Shown here one piece after another: positions 1 through 8,012 of a stretch of 51,324 bases of DNA. The stretch's first letter is position 1; the number at the start of each line of letters is the position of its first letter. The position numbers and the translations under genes were made by a program. Below the pieces are notes generated by a model that did no database searches, was not told where the DNA came from, and saw only the letters and a program-made list of their open reading frames with translations. This DNA comes from an uncultured Alphaproteobacteria bacterium (GTDB lineage Bacteria > Pseudomonadota > Alphaproteobacteria > HIMB59 > GCA-002718135), in assembly GCA_902612805.1 (NCBI GenBank), contig CACMEY010000007.1:1-51324 (forward strand). Direction: 5' to 3'.

Positions 1-609
1 AAATTGATTTATGAGCAATATTATCGACTCTTTGACTCAGCAAAAATTTTTTTTGGTATTGTATTTCTAATTGAATATATTTGCAGGTTAATTGCCGTGG
101 ATCAAATTAATAAATTTAAAGGATTTTACGGGAAGATAAAGTATATTTTTACAGTACCTGCTCTAATTGATGCAATTGCACTTATTCCATTATTCTTAAT
201 TGGTATAAACGAAGGTTTTTTAGTACGTTTGTTAAGAGCTATAAGAATATTTAGCATTCTTCGTTTTGGACGTTTTAGTGAGTCAGTAGATTTTATTCTT
301 CATGCCATATATGACAGGAGACACGAATTAATTTTTTCATTACTACTTACTCTAAGTTTGATGTTATTGTCTGCTACTTTACTTTATGTTGTAGAGGGAG
401 ATTTGCAACCTGAAGCTTTTGGATCAATCCCAAGAGCTTTATGGGTAAGTTCTGCAGCTTTACTATCAACGGGTTATGGTGATTATACTCCTATTACATT
501 TTTAGGTAGATTTGCAGCAGTATGCACTGCATTGTTTGGAATAGGAGCAGTTGCTTTACCAGCCGGTATATTAGCAAGTGCTTTTACAGACAGAAAAAAT
601 AGAGATTAA
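1..609 (+). CDS. Voltage-gated K+ channel, 5' truncated by window edge
   Basis: Inner-membrane potassium channel of the six-TM voltage-gated family. The reading frame is open to the first base, so the N-terminus (S1) lies outside the window. The visible 200 residues give S2 (about 14-32), S3 (about 46-67), an arginine-rich S4 (RLLRAIRIFSILRFGR, about 75-90), S5 (about 108-130), the pore helix, the K+ filter TGYGD (156-160) and S6 (about 165-193). The TGYGD filter is diagnostic for K+ selectivity. No C-terminal RCK or cyclic-nucleotide domain follows; the protein stops soon after S6. It converges with the cyclase gene and their stop codons overlap by 4 bp. The cyclase being next door does not make this a cyclic-nucleotide-gated channel, because no CNB domain is visible. 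Confidence 0.9.
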   Translation, partial: KLIYEQYYRLFDSAKIFFGIVFLIEYICRLIAVDQINKFKGFYGKIKYIFTVPALIDAIALIPLFLIGINEGFLVRLLRAIRIFSILRFGRFSESVDFILHAIYDRRHELIFSLLLTLSLMLLSATLLYVVEGDLQPEAFGSIPRALWVSSAALLSTGYGDYTPITFLGRFAAVCTALFGIGAVALPAGILASAFTDRKNRD

Positions 610-2420
610 TTAATAACTTGAGTTGTAAAATTTTCTAAACTTTTATTCATTTCTTCATCTGGTAGATGAAAACTTTTAATTGTCTCTTTCCAATCTAGTT
701 TTGAATAATCATCATATTTGTTAACAAAATATTCATTTTCTTTTAAATTAATCTCATTATTTTTTTCTTTTAATGAAAATAAGAGAAATACCCAAGATCG
801 TGGCTCCAACTCTTTAATTTTTTGAGCTTGAGTTATGCAAACATCATAATCTTTTTTACAAAAATATCCTAATACAAGATCTCTATATCTGTTATCTGAT
901 GTTTTTTGGCCGGCAGGAATAGGGTCTAATTCAAGTGCTTTATGAAGTAATTCTAAACCTTGATCAATTTTTTTATTTCTTACTAATATTTCTCCATAAA
1001 CTGCTAGGACTCTTGGATCATTTGGATTCATAGAGTACGCAATCTTTCCATGTTCTTCTGATTCTTCATATTTTTTTTGCATTAAGGAAATAGCTGAGCT
1101 AATTCTTCTTACTTCATAATCGTTCTCATCGTGCTCTAAACTTTTTTCAATATGGTGAAAAATCATTTTCATCATTTTATCATTATCTTCATAATATTGT
1201 TTACCTAGGCCACCACCAATTGTACAAGCTTTAAGGGAGTGTGCTCTTGCATTTGTTTCATCTTGTTCGATAGCTTTATCAAAGTGAAATAAAGCCTTAT
1301 CATTATGTTCTTTTGCTGATGATTGTCTAAGCCAATGATATCTTCCAATAACTAAATTTTCATAAGAATTTAAATTTTCAGTGGGTTTTCTTTTGATATT
1401 TTGTAAATTTGTAATTTCTATATTACCTAATAATTCTTTTGATATCTTTTGTACAATTTCATCTTGAATATCAAAAATGTCCTCAAGAACTCTATCATAT
1501 CGATCTCCCCATATAATAGAACCATCTTTTGCATTAGTTAAATCTACCGCTACTCTTAATCTATTACCAGCTGATCTAATATTTCCACCAACTAAAAAGT
1601 CTATTTTATGTTTTTTTGCAAATGTAAGCGCGTCTTCATTACTTTTATCATGATCGTCACATGTTTTTTTTGATACTACATCAAATTCTTTCATTCTGGA
1701 AAACTCTATAATTAAATCACCTGTAATAGCCTCTACCAAAAATTCACTATCATCATTTTTACTCACATTCTTAAATGTAAGTATTGCTATTTTTGGTTGT
1801 GAAGAATTTCGTGAAATAGTTACATTATCATCTTTTTTATTATTTTCATCTTCATTCTTTTCCTCATTTACTTCTTCAGAGAAAAAATCATCTTCATCAA
1901 TTTTTAAACCTTTTACTTTGAAAACTTCGAACTCATCGCTTATATTTTTTAGTTTTCTTGTACCATCAGCTTCTATTGAATAATCAATTCTTTTATCAAC
2001 TTGATCTTTGACAATTTTTGAAACAAGAATTTTACCTGGTTCACTTTGACTTTCTAATCTTGCAGCAATATTTACACCTGAGCCCATAATGTTATTATTT
2101 TCTACAATTACATCATCTACGTGAATACCTACTCTCCAGCTTAATTGTAACTTAGTTAAAGAATGTTCATTTCTTTCATATAATTTATCCTGAAATTCGA
2201 TAGCAGCTTTCACGCACTGTACAGGACTAGCAAATTCGGCGACTACAGAGTCACCAGCAGTTGAAAAAATTTTACCATCAAATTTAGCAATAATTTCATC
2301 AATAATTTTTCTGCATTCATTAAGATTAGATAAAGTTAACTCTTCATTTTCTTCCATATGTTTGCTGAAATTTACACAATCAGTAGCTAAGATAGTTGCG
2401 AGTTTTCTTTCTGTATTCAT
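606..2420 (-). CDS. Class III adenylate/guanylate cyclase with TolB-like and TPR regions
   Basis: Soluble signalling protein. The N-terminal cyclase homology domain (about 1-175) has the two metal aspartates (ATD near residue 14 and GDSVVAEF near 57, counted from the chosen ATG) and the NxxxR transition-state pair in GVNIAARLE. An acidic, Asn-rich linker follows (about 175-205). Next comes a FlgO/TolB-N-like domain (about 210-335; SQPKIAILTF, DFLVGGNIR, GSIIWGDRYDR), and then TPR-type helices to the end. This architecture is common in Rhizobiales-type CHD proteins, which often have a TM segment in the linker; none is seen here. The longest frame begins at TTG 2435. I prefer ATG 2420, which starts MNTERKLATILATD as in relatives. 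Whether it makes cAMP or cGMP cannot be read from the sequence with certainty. Confidence 0.88.
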   Translation of the reverse strand: MNTERKLATILATDCVNFSKHMEENEELTLSNLNECRKIIDEIIAKFDGKIFSTAGDSVVAEFASPVQCVKAAIEFQDKLYERNEHSLTKLQLSWRVGIHVDDVIVENNNIMGSGVNIAARLESQSEPGKILVSKIVKDQVDKRIDYSIEADGTRKLKNISDEFEVFKVKGLKIDEDDFFSEEVNEEKNEDENNKKDDNVTISRNSSQPKIAILTFKNVSKNDDSEFLVEAITGDLIIEFSRMKEFDVVSKKTCDDHDKSNEDALTFAKKHKIDFLVGGNIRSAGNRLRVAVDLTNAKDGSIIWGDRYDRVLEDIFDIQDEIVQKISKELLGNIEITNLQNIKRKPTENLNSYENLVIGRYHWLRQSSAKEHNDKALFHFDKAIEQDETNARAHSLKACTIGGGLGKQYYEDNDKMMKMIFHHIEKSLEHDENDYEVRRISSAISLMQKKYEESEEHGKIAYSMNPNDPRVLAVYGEILVRNKKIDQGLELLHKALELDPIPAGQKTSDNRYRDLVLGYFCKKDYDVCITQAQKIKELEPRSWVFLLFSLKEKNNEINLKENEYFVNKYDDYSKLDWKETIKSFHLPDEEMNKSLENFTTQVIN

Positions 2421-2569
2421 AATTTTTCTTATCAAAAATCTATAATATAATCATCAAAAATTAATAATTAAATTTTAATATTATTATATTTAAAATGTAA
2501 ATATTGACAAAGTTCAAGCATGATTAGTATTTATTTAATTATTAATAATTTTTAAAGGAGAAAATAATC

Positions 2570-2974
2570 ATGATAATGGCTTGGGGAGGTACTTTAAATT
2601 TAGTCTTATATATTATTAGCATGTTAGGTTTAGGCTATTATGCGTTTCTTACTGTTCTAAGTCCTAATACATTAGTTACTCGTTATGATTTGGGAGAAAA
2701 GTCAGTTCCTATTATAAGAATTGTTGGAACTTTTGTTTTGCCAATTTTAATTTTGGGAATTTATTTACTTTTTCGAGGACCTGAAGGTGCTTGGATTTTT
2801 CTTGTATTAAATTTTCTTGTTTCAACACATCAGGTAATTTTAGGGTGGGCAACTAGGTTTAAAATTATTGACCCTGATTCAAAGCAAGATGTTGGTGATG
2901 AGGTAGTAGGGCATGTATTTGTCATAATTGCAATTGTGCTAATCTATAGACTTTCAGATATAATTTATGCTTAA
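2570..2974 (+). CDS. Small four-TM membrane protein, unknown
   Basis: Protein of 134 aa with about four hydrophobic segments (roughly 8-30, 48-68, 73-92 and 110-130) and short polar loops. A good ribosome site (AAAGGAG at 2554-2560) precedes the ATG at 2570 by 9 nt. A second ATG two codons on is possible. I do not recognise the family. It is monocistronic, ends at a clear terminator hairpin, and resembles in size and topology the other small membrane proteins of this window (27963, 44982, 45448, 45959), without obvious sequence identity. It is probably an inner-membrane protein. Confidence 0.75.
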   Translation: MIMAWGGTLNLVLYIISMLGLGYYAFLTVLSPNTLVTRYDLGEKSVPIIRIVGTFVLPILILGIYLLFRGPEGAWIFLVLNFLVSTHQVILGWATRFKIIDPDSKQDVGDEVVGHVFVIIAIVLIYRLSDIIYA

Positions 2975-2979
2975 ATAAT

Positions 2980-3010
2980 TTTGCTGGGATTTTAAATTCC
3001 AGCAAATTTT
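2980..3010 (+). terminator. Intrinsic terminator between convergent genes
   Basis: Arms TTTGCTGGGA (2980-2989) and TTCCAGCAAA (2997-3006) form a 10-bp stem with one G-T pair and a 7-nt loop, followed by TTTT. It lies 6 nt after the stop of the small membrane protein and abuts the stop of the convergent peroxiredoxin-like gene. Confidence 0.8.
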
Positions 3011-3548
3011 ATCTCAAAGAAAATTCTTTTACTTTATTGAATTCAAAATGATCAGCTGCATGTTTTTTAGCATATAAAACCTCTTCAACAATGCCGTCTT
3101 CATTAATCATTATATCTGTAACTGCTGTATTAAAATAACCTCCAAGAGGAATAGGCATAAAGCCTCTTATTAATGCAGGAAAAATTACAAATGTCTTATA
3201 TAAACCCGCTAAAAATAATTTACTCCAAGATCTTTCAATTTCATATTTTTCAAAATATTTAAAATTTTCATCAGCTAATACAGTGAATGGAGTAGGGCCA
3301 TGCTTTTTCATATTCGATTTTAATAAATTTACATTAGAATGAAAAATTCCTACATGAGTAAAGTTTGGTCCAAATTCATTATATCGTCTATTGAATTCTA
3401 ATAATCTTAAATTACAAAAAGTGCATCCAGCAACTCTATAAAAAGTTAGCAAAACTTTTTTACCCTTTGTGTCAGAAAAATTAAACTCTGAACCATCATG
3501 TTTTGGAAGGGTAATTTCATCAATTTTATCGCCTTTTTTTATTTTCAT
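3009..3548 (-). CDS. Peroxiredoxin-like (AhpC/TSA) family protein
   Basis: Thioredoxin-fold protein of 179 aa, probably cytosolic, likely a thiol peroxidase or disulfide reductase. The N-terminus has the redoxin layout (KIDEITLPKHDG, then KVLLTFYRVAGCTFC). Cysteines 42 and 45 form a CxxC at the position of the peroxidatic site, followed by an Arg-rich helix (NLRLLEFNRR). A C-terminal extension (about 105-179) is seen in the 'peroxiredoxin-like' subgroup. The canonical Prx PxxxTxxC motif is replaced by VAGCTFC, so activity as a true peroxiredoxin is uncertain. It is monocistronic, and the ATG start is well placed. Confidence 0.8.
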   Translation of the reverse strand: MKIKKGDKIDEITLPKHDGSEFNFSDTKGKKVLLTFYRVAGCTFCNLRLLEFNRRYNEFGPNFTHVGIFHSNVNLLKSNMKKHGPTPFTVLADENFKYFEKYEIERSWSKLFLAGLYKTFVIFPALIRGFMPIPLGGYFNTAVTDIMINEDGIVEEVLYAKKHAADHFEFNKVKEFSLR

Positions 3549-3618
3549 TATATACCTGTTATTAGATAACTTATTATATTAAGATATATTTAAATAAATA
3601 TTAAAATTTATTAATAAA

Positions 3619-5094
3619 TTATAAATGAGGGCTGGTGCAAATAGGCCAAATTTTTCTTTTTAATTTAATATACTTATTTTTTTTTGGATTATTTGGATAA
3701 ATACCATCTATTGAAGCATAAATTATTTCAGATACATGTGGCTTAAAAGATTTATAAAAATGATTTGTGGATTTAACAATGATAATATTTTTTTTTGATA
3801 TATTTATACCTAACTTACTAAATAGATCTGTTGAAAATGTTTGGCATCTATTTGAATTTAATACAACTTCAATTCCATCAAAGGTAATACAAGCGCTATC
3901 TCCCATCGGTACAAGAGAACTACCAAATTTTTGATAAACATTTTTTTTTATTTTTTTAACAAATACTTTTTTATGTATTGGTCCTCCAGATTGTTTCATA
4001 ATTTTTGATCCAAAATTTAAATTTATCTCTTTATTTTCTCCTGCTTTGTGACACAATTTAACAGCTAAAGGATCCCAAATAGAACCTAGGGCGATATTTT
4101 TTAACTTCATTGATATTGCTTTTTTAATTAAGGTAGTTGAATCTCCAGGAACGCCTCCACCTGGGTTATCCCAAATATCAGCTATTAAAATAGGTTTATT
4201 ATTTTTTTTTGATAATTTTTTAGCTTCTTTCAAAGAATTCATTGCTGAGAAAGATTTTGGAGCTAAATTTTTTCTTTTACTAAAAAGTTCCATCCCTAAT
4301 TCATAAGATATTTTGTCACCATATTTTTTATTATTATCTGTTATGACTACTATTTTAGCACCTAGATCAGGAGAGTCTCCAGCCATAAAACCATGAATAA
4401 CTGAAATCGCTAATAGAGGATTTTTATTCTCTAATAATTTAATTTTATCTATAAAAGATCTCATTGGCTCTTTACTTGTAGGCAGAATAGTCATCATCTT
4501 AACATCAAATAAAGAAATTCTAGGTTTGATATTTTTATTAAACGTTTTGATAGATAAATTTATACAATTTTTAGCTGTCTCTACAAAATCTGTATGAGGA
4601 AATTCTTTAAACACTGTTAAAATGTTAGTATTCGTAATAAATTTTTTACTTAAATGACTATGAGGATCAAAAGTTGCTCCTATAACAACATTTGGACCAA
4701 CTATTTTTCTAATATTTTTTACTAAATCCCCCTCACAGTCTACGCAGTTTTTAGCTATCATTGCTCCATGTAATCCTAATAGAACTATATCTAATTTACC
4801 TGCATTTTTTATTTCTTTGAGAATTAATTTTTTTAAATCATTCCATGTTTTGGAGTCAATCAATCCACCCGGCTCAGCCCAAGTAGCAGTACCTTCAACT
4901 AATTTAATTTCACCATTAGATTTTCTTTTTCGTAATAGTGGGAAGAGGGCAGAACATAAAGTTGGTGTTTTGGGATGATGATTTGGTTTTGCAAAGAATG
5001 TTTCCTTAAAGTTTTTCATATTAGTTTTTAAAGGTGAGAATGTATTTGTTTCTGTTGCTATAGAAGCACAATAAACCTTAGGTATTTTTTTCAT
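3619..5094 (-). CDS. M81 family metallopeptidase (MlrC-like)
   Basis: Member of the MlrC/DUF1485 family, named for microcystinase C, which cleaves linear microcystin; most members have no known substrate. It has 491 aa, the normal length. Visible family motifs are ASIATETNTFSP near the N-terminus, LLGLHGAM (about 105-112), GATFDPHSH (candidate Zn ligands), and ADIWDNPGGGVPGDST (about 305-320), which matches the family's DNPGGG..GD motif. The C-terminal domain (about 330-491) corresponds to MlrC_C. There is no signal peptide, so it is probably cytoplasmic. It lies 21 nt downstream of the integrase gene in the same direction. Similar genes in marine bacteria often sit with peptide or amide catabolism, but nothing here fixes a substrate. 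Confidence 0.9.
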   Translation of the reverse strand: MKKIPKVYCASIATETNTFSPLKTNMKNFKETFFAKPNHHPKTPTLCSALFPLLRKRKSNGEIKLVEGTATWAEPGGLIDSKTWNDLKKLILKEIKNAGKLDIVLLGLHGAMIAKNCVDCEGDLVKNIRKIVGPNVVIGATFDPHSHLSKKFITNTNILTVFKEFPHTDFVETAKNCINLSIKTFNKNIKPRISLFDVKMMTILPTSKEPMRSFIDKIKLLENKNPLLAISVIHGFMAGDSPDLGAKIVVITDNNKKYGDKISYELGMELFSKRKNLAPKSFSAMNSLKEAKKLSKKNNKPILIADIWDNPGGGVPGDSTTLIKKAISMKLKNIALGSIWDPLAVKLCHKAGENKEINLNFGSKIMKQSGGPIHKKVFVKKIKKNVYQKFGSSLVPMGDSACITFDGIEVVLNSNRCQTFSTDLFSKLGINISKKNIIIVKSTNHFYKSFKPHVSEIIYASIDGIYPNNPKKNKYIKLKRKIWPICTSPHL

Positions 5095-5115
5095 GATAAA
5101 TAAAAATTAAAATTA

Positions 5116-6174
5116 TTATATTTTTTTAGCAGCAGATGTCTCTTTAATATTACTAAGCTTAGTGTACCTATCAATCATTTGCGTAGTTTTATGTCCACTT
5201 TGAGCCATTATTTCATGAGTTGGAACTCCATTCATTCTAGCCTGTGTAATAGATCCAATTCTTAAACTGTGGCCTGAAATTTTATCACAATTATCTAAGT
5301 CAGCATCTCTTGCTCTTTTTTTAAGTATTAAGACAAAGCTTGTATCTGTAAGACTTATTTTTTGATTTTTATTATTTAGAATATATTTCTCAATATTATT
5401 AGCTTTATTTATTTTATAGAACAGAGGACCTTGATCAATTAAAGCTACTTCTAGCCAATCTTTCAGTGCTTTTACTGGGCAATAATTATTATTAGTTTTT
5501 GGAAGGTATATCATTCTTCCTTCACCTTTTTGATCAGTCTTAGAAAAAGGTATTAATACTTGAACACCATCCTCTTCAAAATTTAAATGTTCATATTTCA
5601 TGCCTAAAAGCTCAGATCTTCTACAAAAACTGTAAAAACCTATTAAAATAAGAGCTCTATCTCTTATGTTTCTAAAATCTTCGTTATCATTTGGAATTTT
5701 ATCAATAATTTTTTCAATATCAGCTTTTAGTAACTCTCTTGCTTGACCAGATTTATTATTTTTTTCATCTCTTACAATTGCACTAATTGTTTCAGAAATA
5801 TTTGGATTTTTTCTATCAAATTGAAAGCCATTAACTCTATATTTATATGTAATAGATGCTAAGATTCTTTGTATAGTGGAAGCTTTATATGCAGTAGAGG
5901 AGTAGGGGTTGTTATTTACATTTTCTCTACCCGGTATGTTGCTCGATCCTTTGAGTATTTTTGCTTCTGGATCTTCATGAAGCCAATCCATATAATTAGC
6001 TGTTAATGCGTAAGCACTATCTAGATCATCAACATCTAAAGGACTGCAATTGTACTTATTTTTGCAATAATCTATAAACTTTAACCAATCTCCCTGATAT
6101 TTATCCTGAGTGTTTTTAGCTTTTGATTTTTCCTTTAGCTTACTTACGTTTTCATTTAGTGATATTTTAACCAT
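5116..6174 (-). CDS. Tyrosine recombinase / integrase
   Basis: Site-specific recombinase of 352 aa. The N-terminal SAM-like core-binding region (about 10-145) is followed by a catalytic domain with the expected residues: Arg185 (CRRSELLGM), Lys212, His302-x-x-Arg305 (GHSLRIGS), His328 (SGHKT) and nucleophile Tyr337 (DRYTKL). It is longer than XerC/D (about 300 aa), and its N-terminus differs from theirs, so it is more likely a mobile-element integrase than the chromosomal dimer resolvase. A 9-6-9 inverted repeat lies just upstream of its start. The neighbouring restriction-modification genes fit a small genomic island. No tRNA or obvious direct-repeat attachment site was found next to it. Confidence 0.9.
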   Translation of the reverse strand: MVKISLNENVSKLKEKSKAKNTQDKYQGDWLKFIDYCKNKYNCSPLDVDDLDSAYALTANYMDWLHEDPEAKILKGSSNIPGRENVNNNPYSSTAYKASTIQRILASITYKYRVNGFQFDRKNPNISETISAIVRDEKNNKSGQARELLKADIEKIIDKIPNDNEDFRNIRDRALILIGFYSFCRRSELLGMKYEHLNFEEDGVQVLIPFSKTDQKGEGRMIYLPKTNNNYCPVKALKDWLEVALIDQGPLFYKINKANNIEKYILNNKNQKISLTDTSFVLILKKRARDADLDNCDKISGHSLRIGSITQARMNGVPTHEIMAQSGHKTTQMIDRYTKLSNIKETSAAKKI

Positions 6175-6182
6175 ATTATATA

Positions 6183-6206
6183 TTACGATAATTACAGTTA
6201 TCGTAA
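6183..6206. repeat. 9-bp inverted repeat with 6-bp spacer upstream of integrase
   Basis: TTACGATAA (6183-6191) and TTATCGTAA (6198-6206) are perfect inverted arms separated by TTACAG, 8 nt before the integrase ATG. The arm/spacer geometry resembles the core site of a tyrosine recombinase, but it could equally be an operator for autorepression. No second copy was noticed in the window. Confidence 0.6.
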
Positions 6207-6335
6207 ATAATAGTCAAGTGATAAATATTTTAATTATAATTCAGTTATTTATATATATTATCTAAATCTATTTCTAATATTACAAACTAGATATAGATTT
6301 TCACGTGTAATAAAATACTGTATATAGTGTATCAA

Positions 6336-7061
6336 ATGGAACAATTACCGCAGATTTCAGCTGATTCCCATATCTTTGTGTTAACGGGTGCTGGTATAAG
6401 TAAAGAGTCTGGGATTGAAACATTTAGAGACTCTGATGGACTTTGGAATAATCATAGGATTGAAGATGTTGCCAGTCCTGAAGGATTCTTTAGAAACCCT
6501 ACTCTTGTCTATGATTTTTATAATAAACGTCGAAAAGAACTAAATTCAGGAATTAAGCCAAATAGGGCTCATATTTTACTTCATGAATTAGAAAAAACAT
6601 ATAAAATTCATATAGTTACACAGAATATCGATAATTTGCATGAAATTGGAGGATCATCATCAATAATTCATATGCACGGTGAGCTAAATAAGGCAAGATG
6701 TATAATGAATGATAATCATGTGTTTGAGTGGACAGAGGACCTAAATGAGAGCCATAAATGCCCTAAATGCGGCTCTCAAATGAGACCTCACATTGTATGG
6801 TTTGGTGAGATGCCCATGCAAATGGATGAAATTCACGATTTAGCTGAACAATCTAGTTTATTTGTTTCTATAGGCACTTCAGGACAAGTCTACCCTGCTG
6901 CTGGTTTTGTATCGATGTTTAAAGATATGTGCAAACCAACAATTGAATTAAATCTGGAACCATCAAGTAATCAAGATCAATTTGATTTTGCCATTCATAA
7001 ACCTGCTACAGTTGCTGTTGAAGAATTTAAAAATTTACTTTTAAACAATTTAAAAAATTAA
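6336..7061 (+). CDS. cobB: NAD-dependent protein deacylase, Sir2/CobB type
   Basis: Cytosolic sirtuin removing acyl groups from lysines with NAD+ consumption. It shows GAGISKESGIETFRD (NAD binding), TQNIDNLHE, catalytic His in HMHGE, zinc-site cysteines ARC and CPKC, then RPHIVWFGEMP. As in E. coli CobB the first Cys pair is incomplete. The class III acyl-pocket residues are present in YDFYNKRR (Tyr and Arg spaced Y-x-x-R), suggesting desuccinylase or broad deacylase ability. GTG at 6327 would add three residues; I prefer ATG 6336. It is not linked by function to the neighbouring R-M genes, although Sir2 domains also occur in defence proteins; this one is a plain housekeeping-type sirtuin with no fused effector. 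Confidence 0.92.
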   Translation: MEQLPQISADSHIFVLTGAGISKESGIETFRDSDGLWNNHRIEDVASPEGFFRNPTLVYDFYNKRRKELNSGIKPNRAHILLHELEKTYKIHIVTQNIDNLHEIGGSSSIIHMHGELNKARCIMNDNHVFEWTEDLNESHKCPKCGSQMRPHIVWFGEMPMQMDEIHDLAEQSSLFVSIGTSGQVYPAAGFVSMFKDMCKPTIELNLEPSSNQDQFDFAIHKPATVAVEEFKNLLLNNLKN

Positions 7062-7144
7062 TTTATTCACGTTATTAATTTTTTTAAACAAAAAATTTTT
7101 TCTAAAACTTTTTTTATAAAGAATCATTCGCATTAATGTTTTAA

Positions 7145-7291
7145 GGAATTAAACCATATGATATTCATATTGTAACAAAACAAATATGGGCACTAAATCA
7201 AGCCGTAAGATTAAGCAAATTAAGTCAAGATACACTAGATGATATAGAAAATGGCTATATGCCCCCTATTAAAGATATTGGTTATATTTAA
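7145..7291 (+). pseudogene. Possible gene remnant between sirtuin and R-M cluster
   Basis: A 48-codon open stretch with normal codon usage but no usable start codon follows a stop at 7142. It translates to a peptide containing IHIVTKQIWALNQAVRLSK and SQDTLDDIENGYMPPIKD, and ends at TAA 7289-7291. The segment LSQDTLDDIENG faintly recalls the end of an XRE-type helix-turn-helix, but it is too short to assign. The 285-bp gap 7062-7346 holds nothing else that I can identify. It may be the tail of a displaced regulator or antitoxin gene left by insertion of the R-M cluster. Confidence 0.4.
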
Positions 7292-7346
7292 AAATTGGTG
7301 TTACAATAAAAAGTCTCGTTGATTTGAGATTTGAGAATGATTGAAA

Positions 7347-8012
7347 ATGAGAAATAAATTTGACTCTGAGAATATTATTAAATCTAAACAAAGATCTGTA
7401 GATTTTGGTGAAGTAAACACAAATTCTGAAATAGTAAAAAAAATGGTTGATTTGGTCAATGTTGAATTTGAAAAGTTAGACTCAAAATTTTTAGAACCAG
7501 CTTGTGGTGATGGTAATTTTTTATGTGAAGTATTAGAAAGAAAATTAAATTTAATAAAGAAATTACACTCTAAACAACAAATTGATTATGAAAAGTATGC
7601 CATACAGGTGTGTACCTCTATTTATGGAATAGAATTGTTAGAGGATAATATTGTATTGGCTAGAAATAGATTATTTGAAATATTTAATAGGCACTACTCA
7701 AAATTATTCAAAAAATTAAATCAAGAGATAATAAAATCTATTAGAAAAATTTTAGAGTTAAATATTGTTCAAGGTGATGCATTAAGTTTTAAGTCAGGTA
7801 AAAGATTGGAAAAATTTATTATTTTTCCTGAATGGTCTTTTATTGATAATCTAATAAAAAGAAGAGATTTTACATACAAAGACTTCATAGCGTATGCACC
7901 TACAGTTGAACCAAATTTGTTTTCAAATTTGGATGAAAAAGCTTTTGTGCCTAAATCAGTTAAAGAATGGCCATTAACAAAGTATTATAAGATTTATGAA
8001 TTTAAAAAATGA
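7347..8012 (+). CDS. N6-adenine methylase-like protein (motif I only)
   Basis: Protein of 221 aa. Residues around 17-60 read VNTNSEIVKKMVDL, then FLEPACGDGNFL, a clear SAM-binding motif I of the N6-adenine (Eco57I/type I HsdM) methyltransferases. The next strand, YGIELLEDNIVLARNRL, carries the acidic motif II. No (N/D)PPY motif IV follows; after IVQGDAL (motif III region) the protein ends in about 80 unassigned residues. It can therefore bind SAM in principle but lacks the visible catalytic motif. TTG 7341 is an alternative start. The end overlaps the next gene by 17 bp, so the two are translationally coupled. It is probably a partner subunit of the following methylase. Confidence 0.75.
   Translation: MRNKFDSENIIKSKQRSVDFGEVNTNSEIVKKMVDLVNVEFEKLDSKFLEPACGDGNFLCEVLERKLNLIKKLHSKQQIDYEKYAIQVCTSIYGIELLEDNIVLARNRLFEIFNRHYSKLFKKLNQEIIKSIRKILELNIVQGDALSFKSGKRLEKFIIFPEWSFIDNLIKRRDFTYKDFIAYAPTVEPNLFSNLDEKAFVPKSVKEWPLTKYYKIYEFKK

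Noticed and set aside
6336..7061. Sir2 gene as a defence (ThsA/DSR-like) effector beside the R-M genes
   Set aside because: It is a standard CobB-length deacylase with class III residues and no fused domain.
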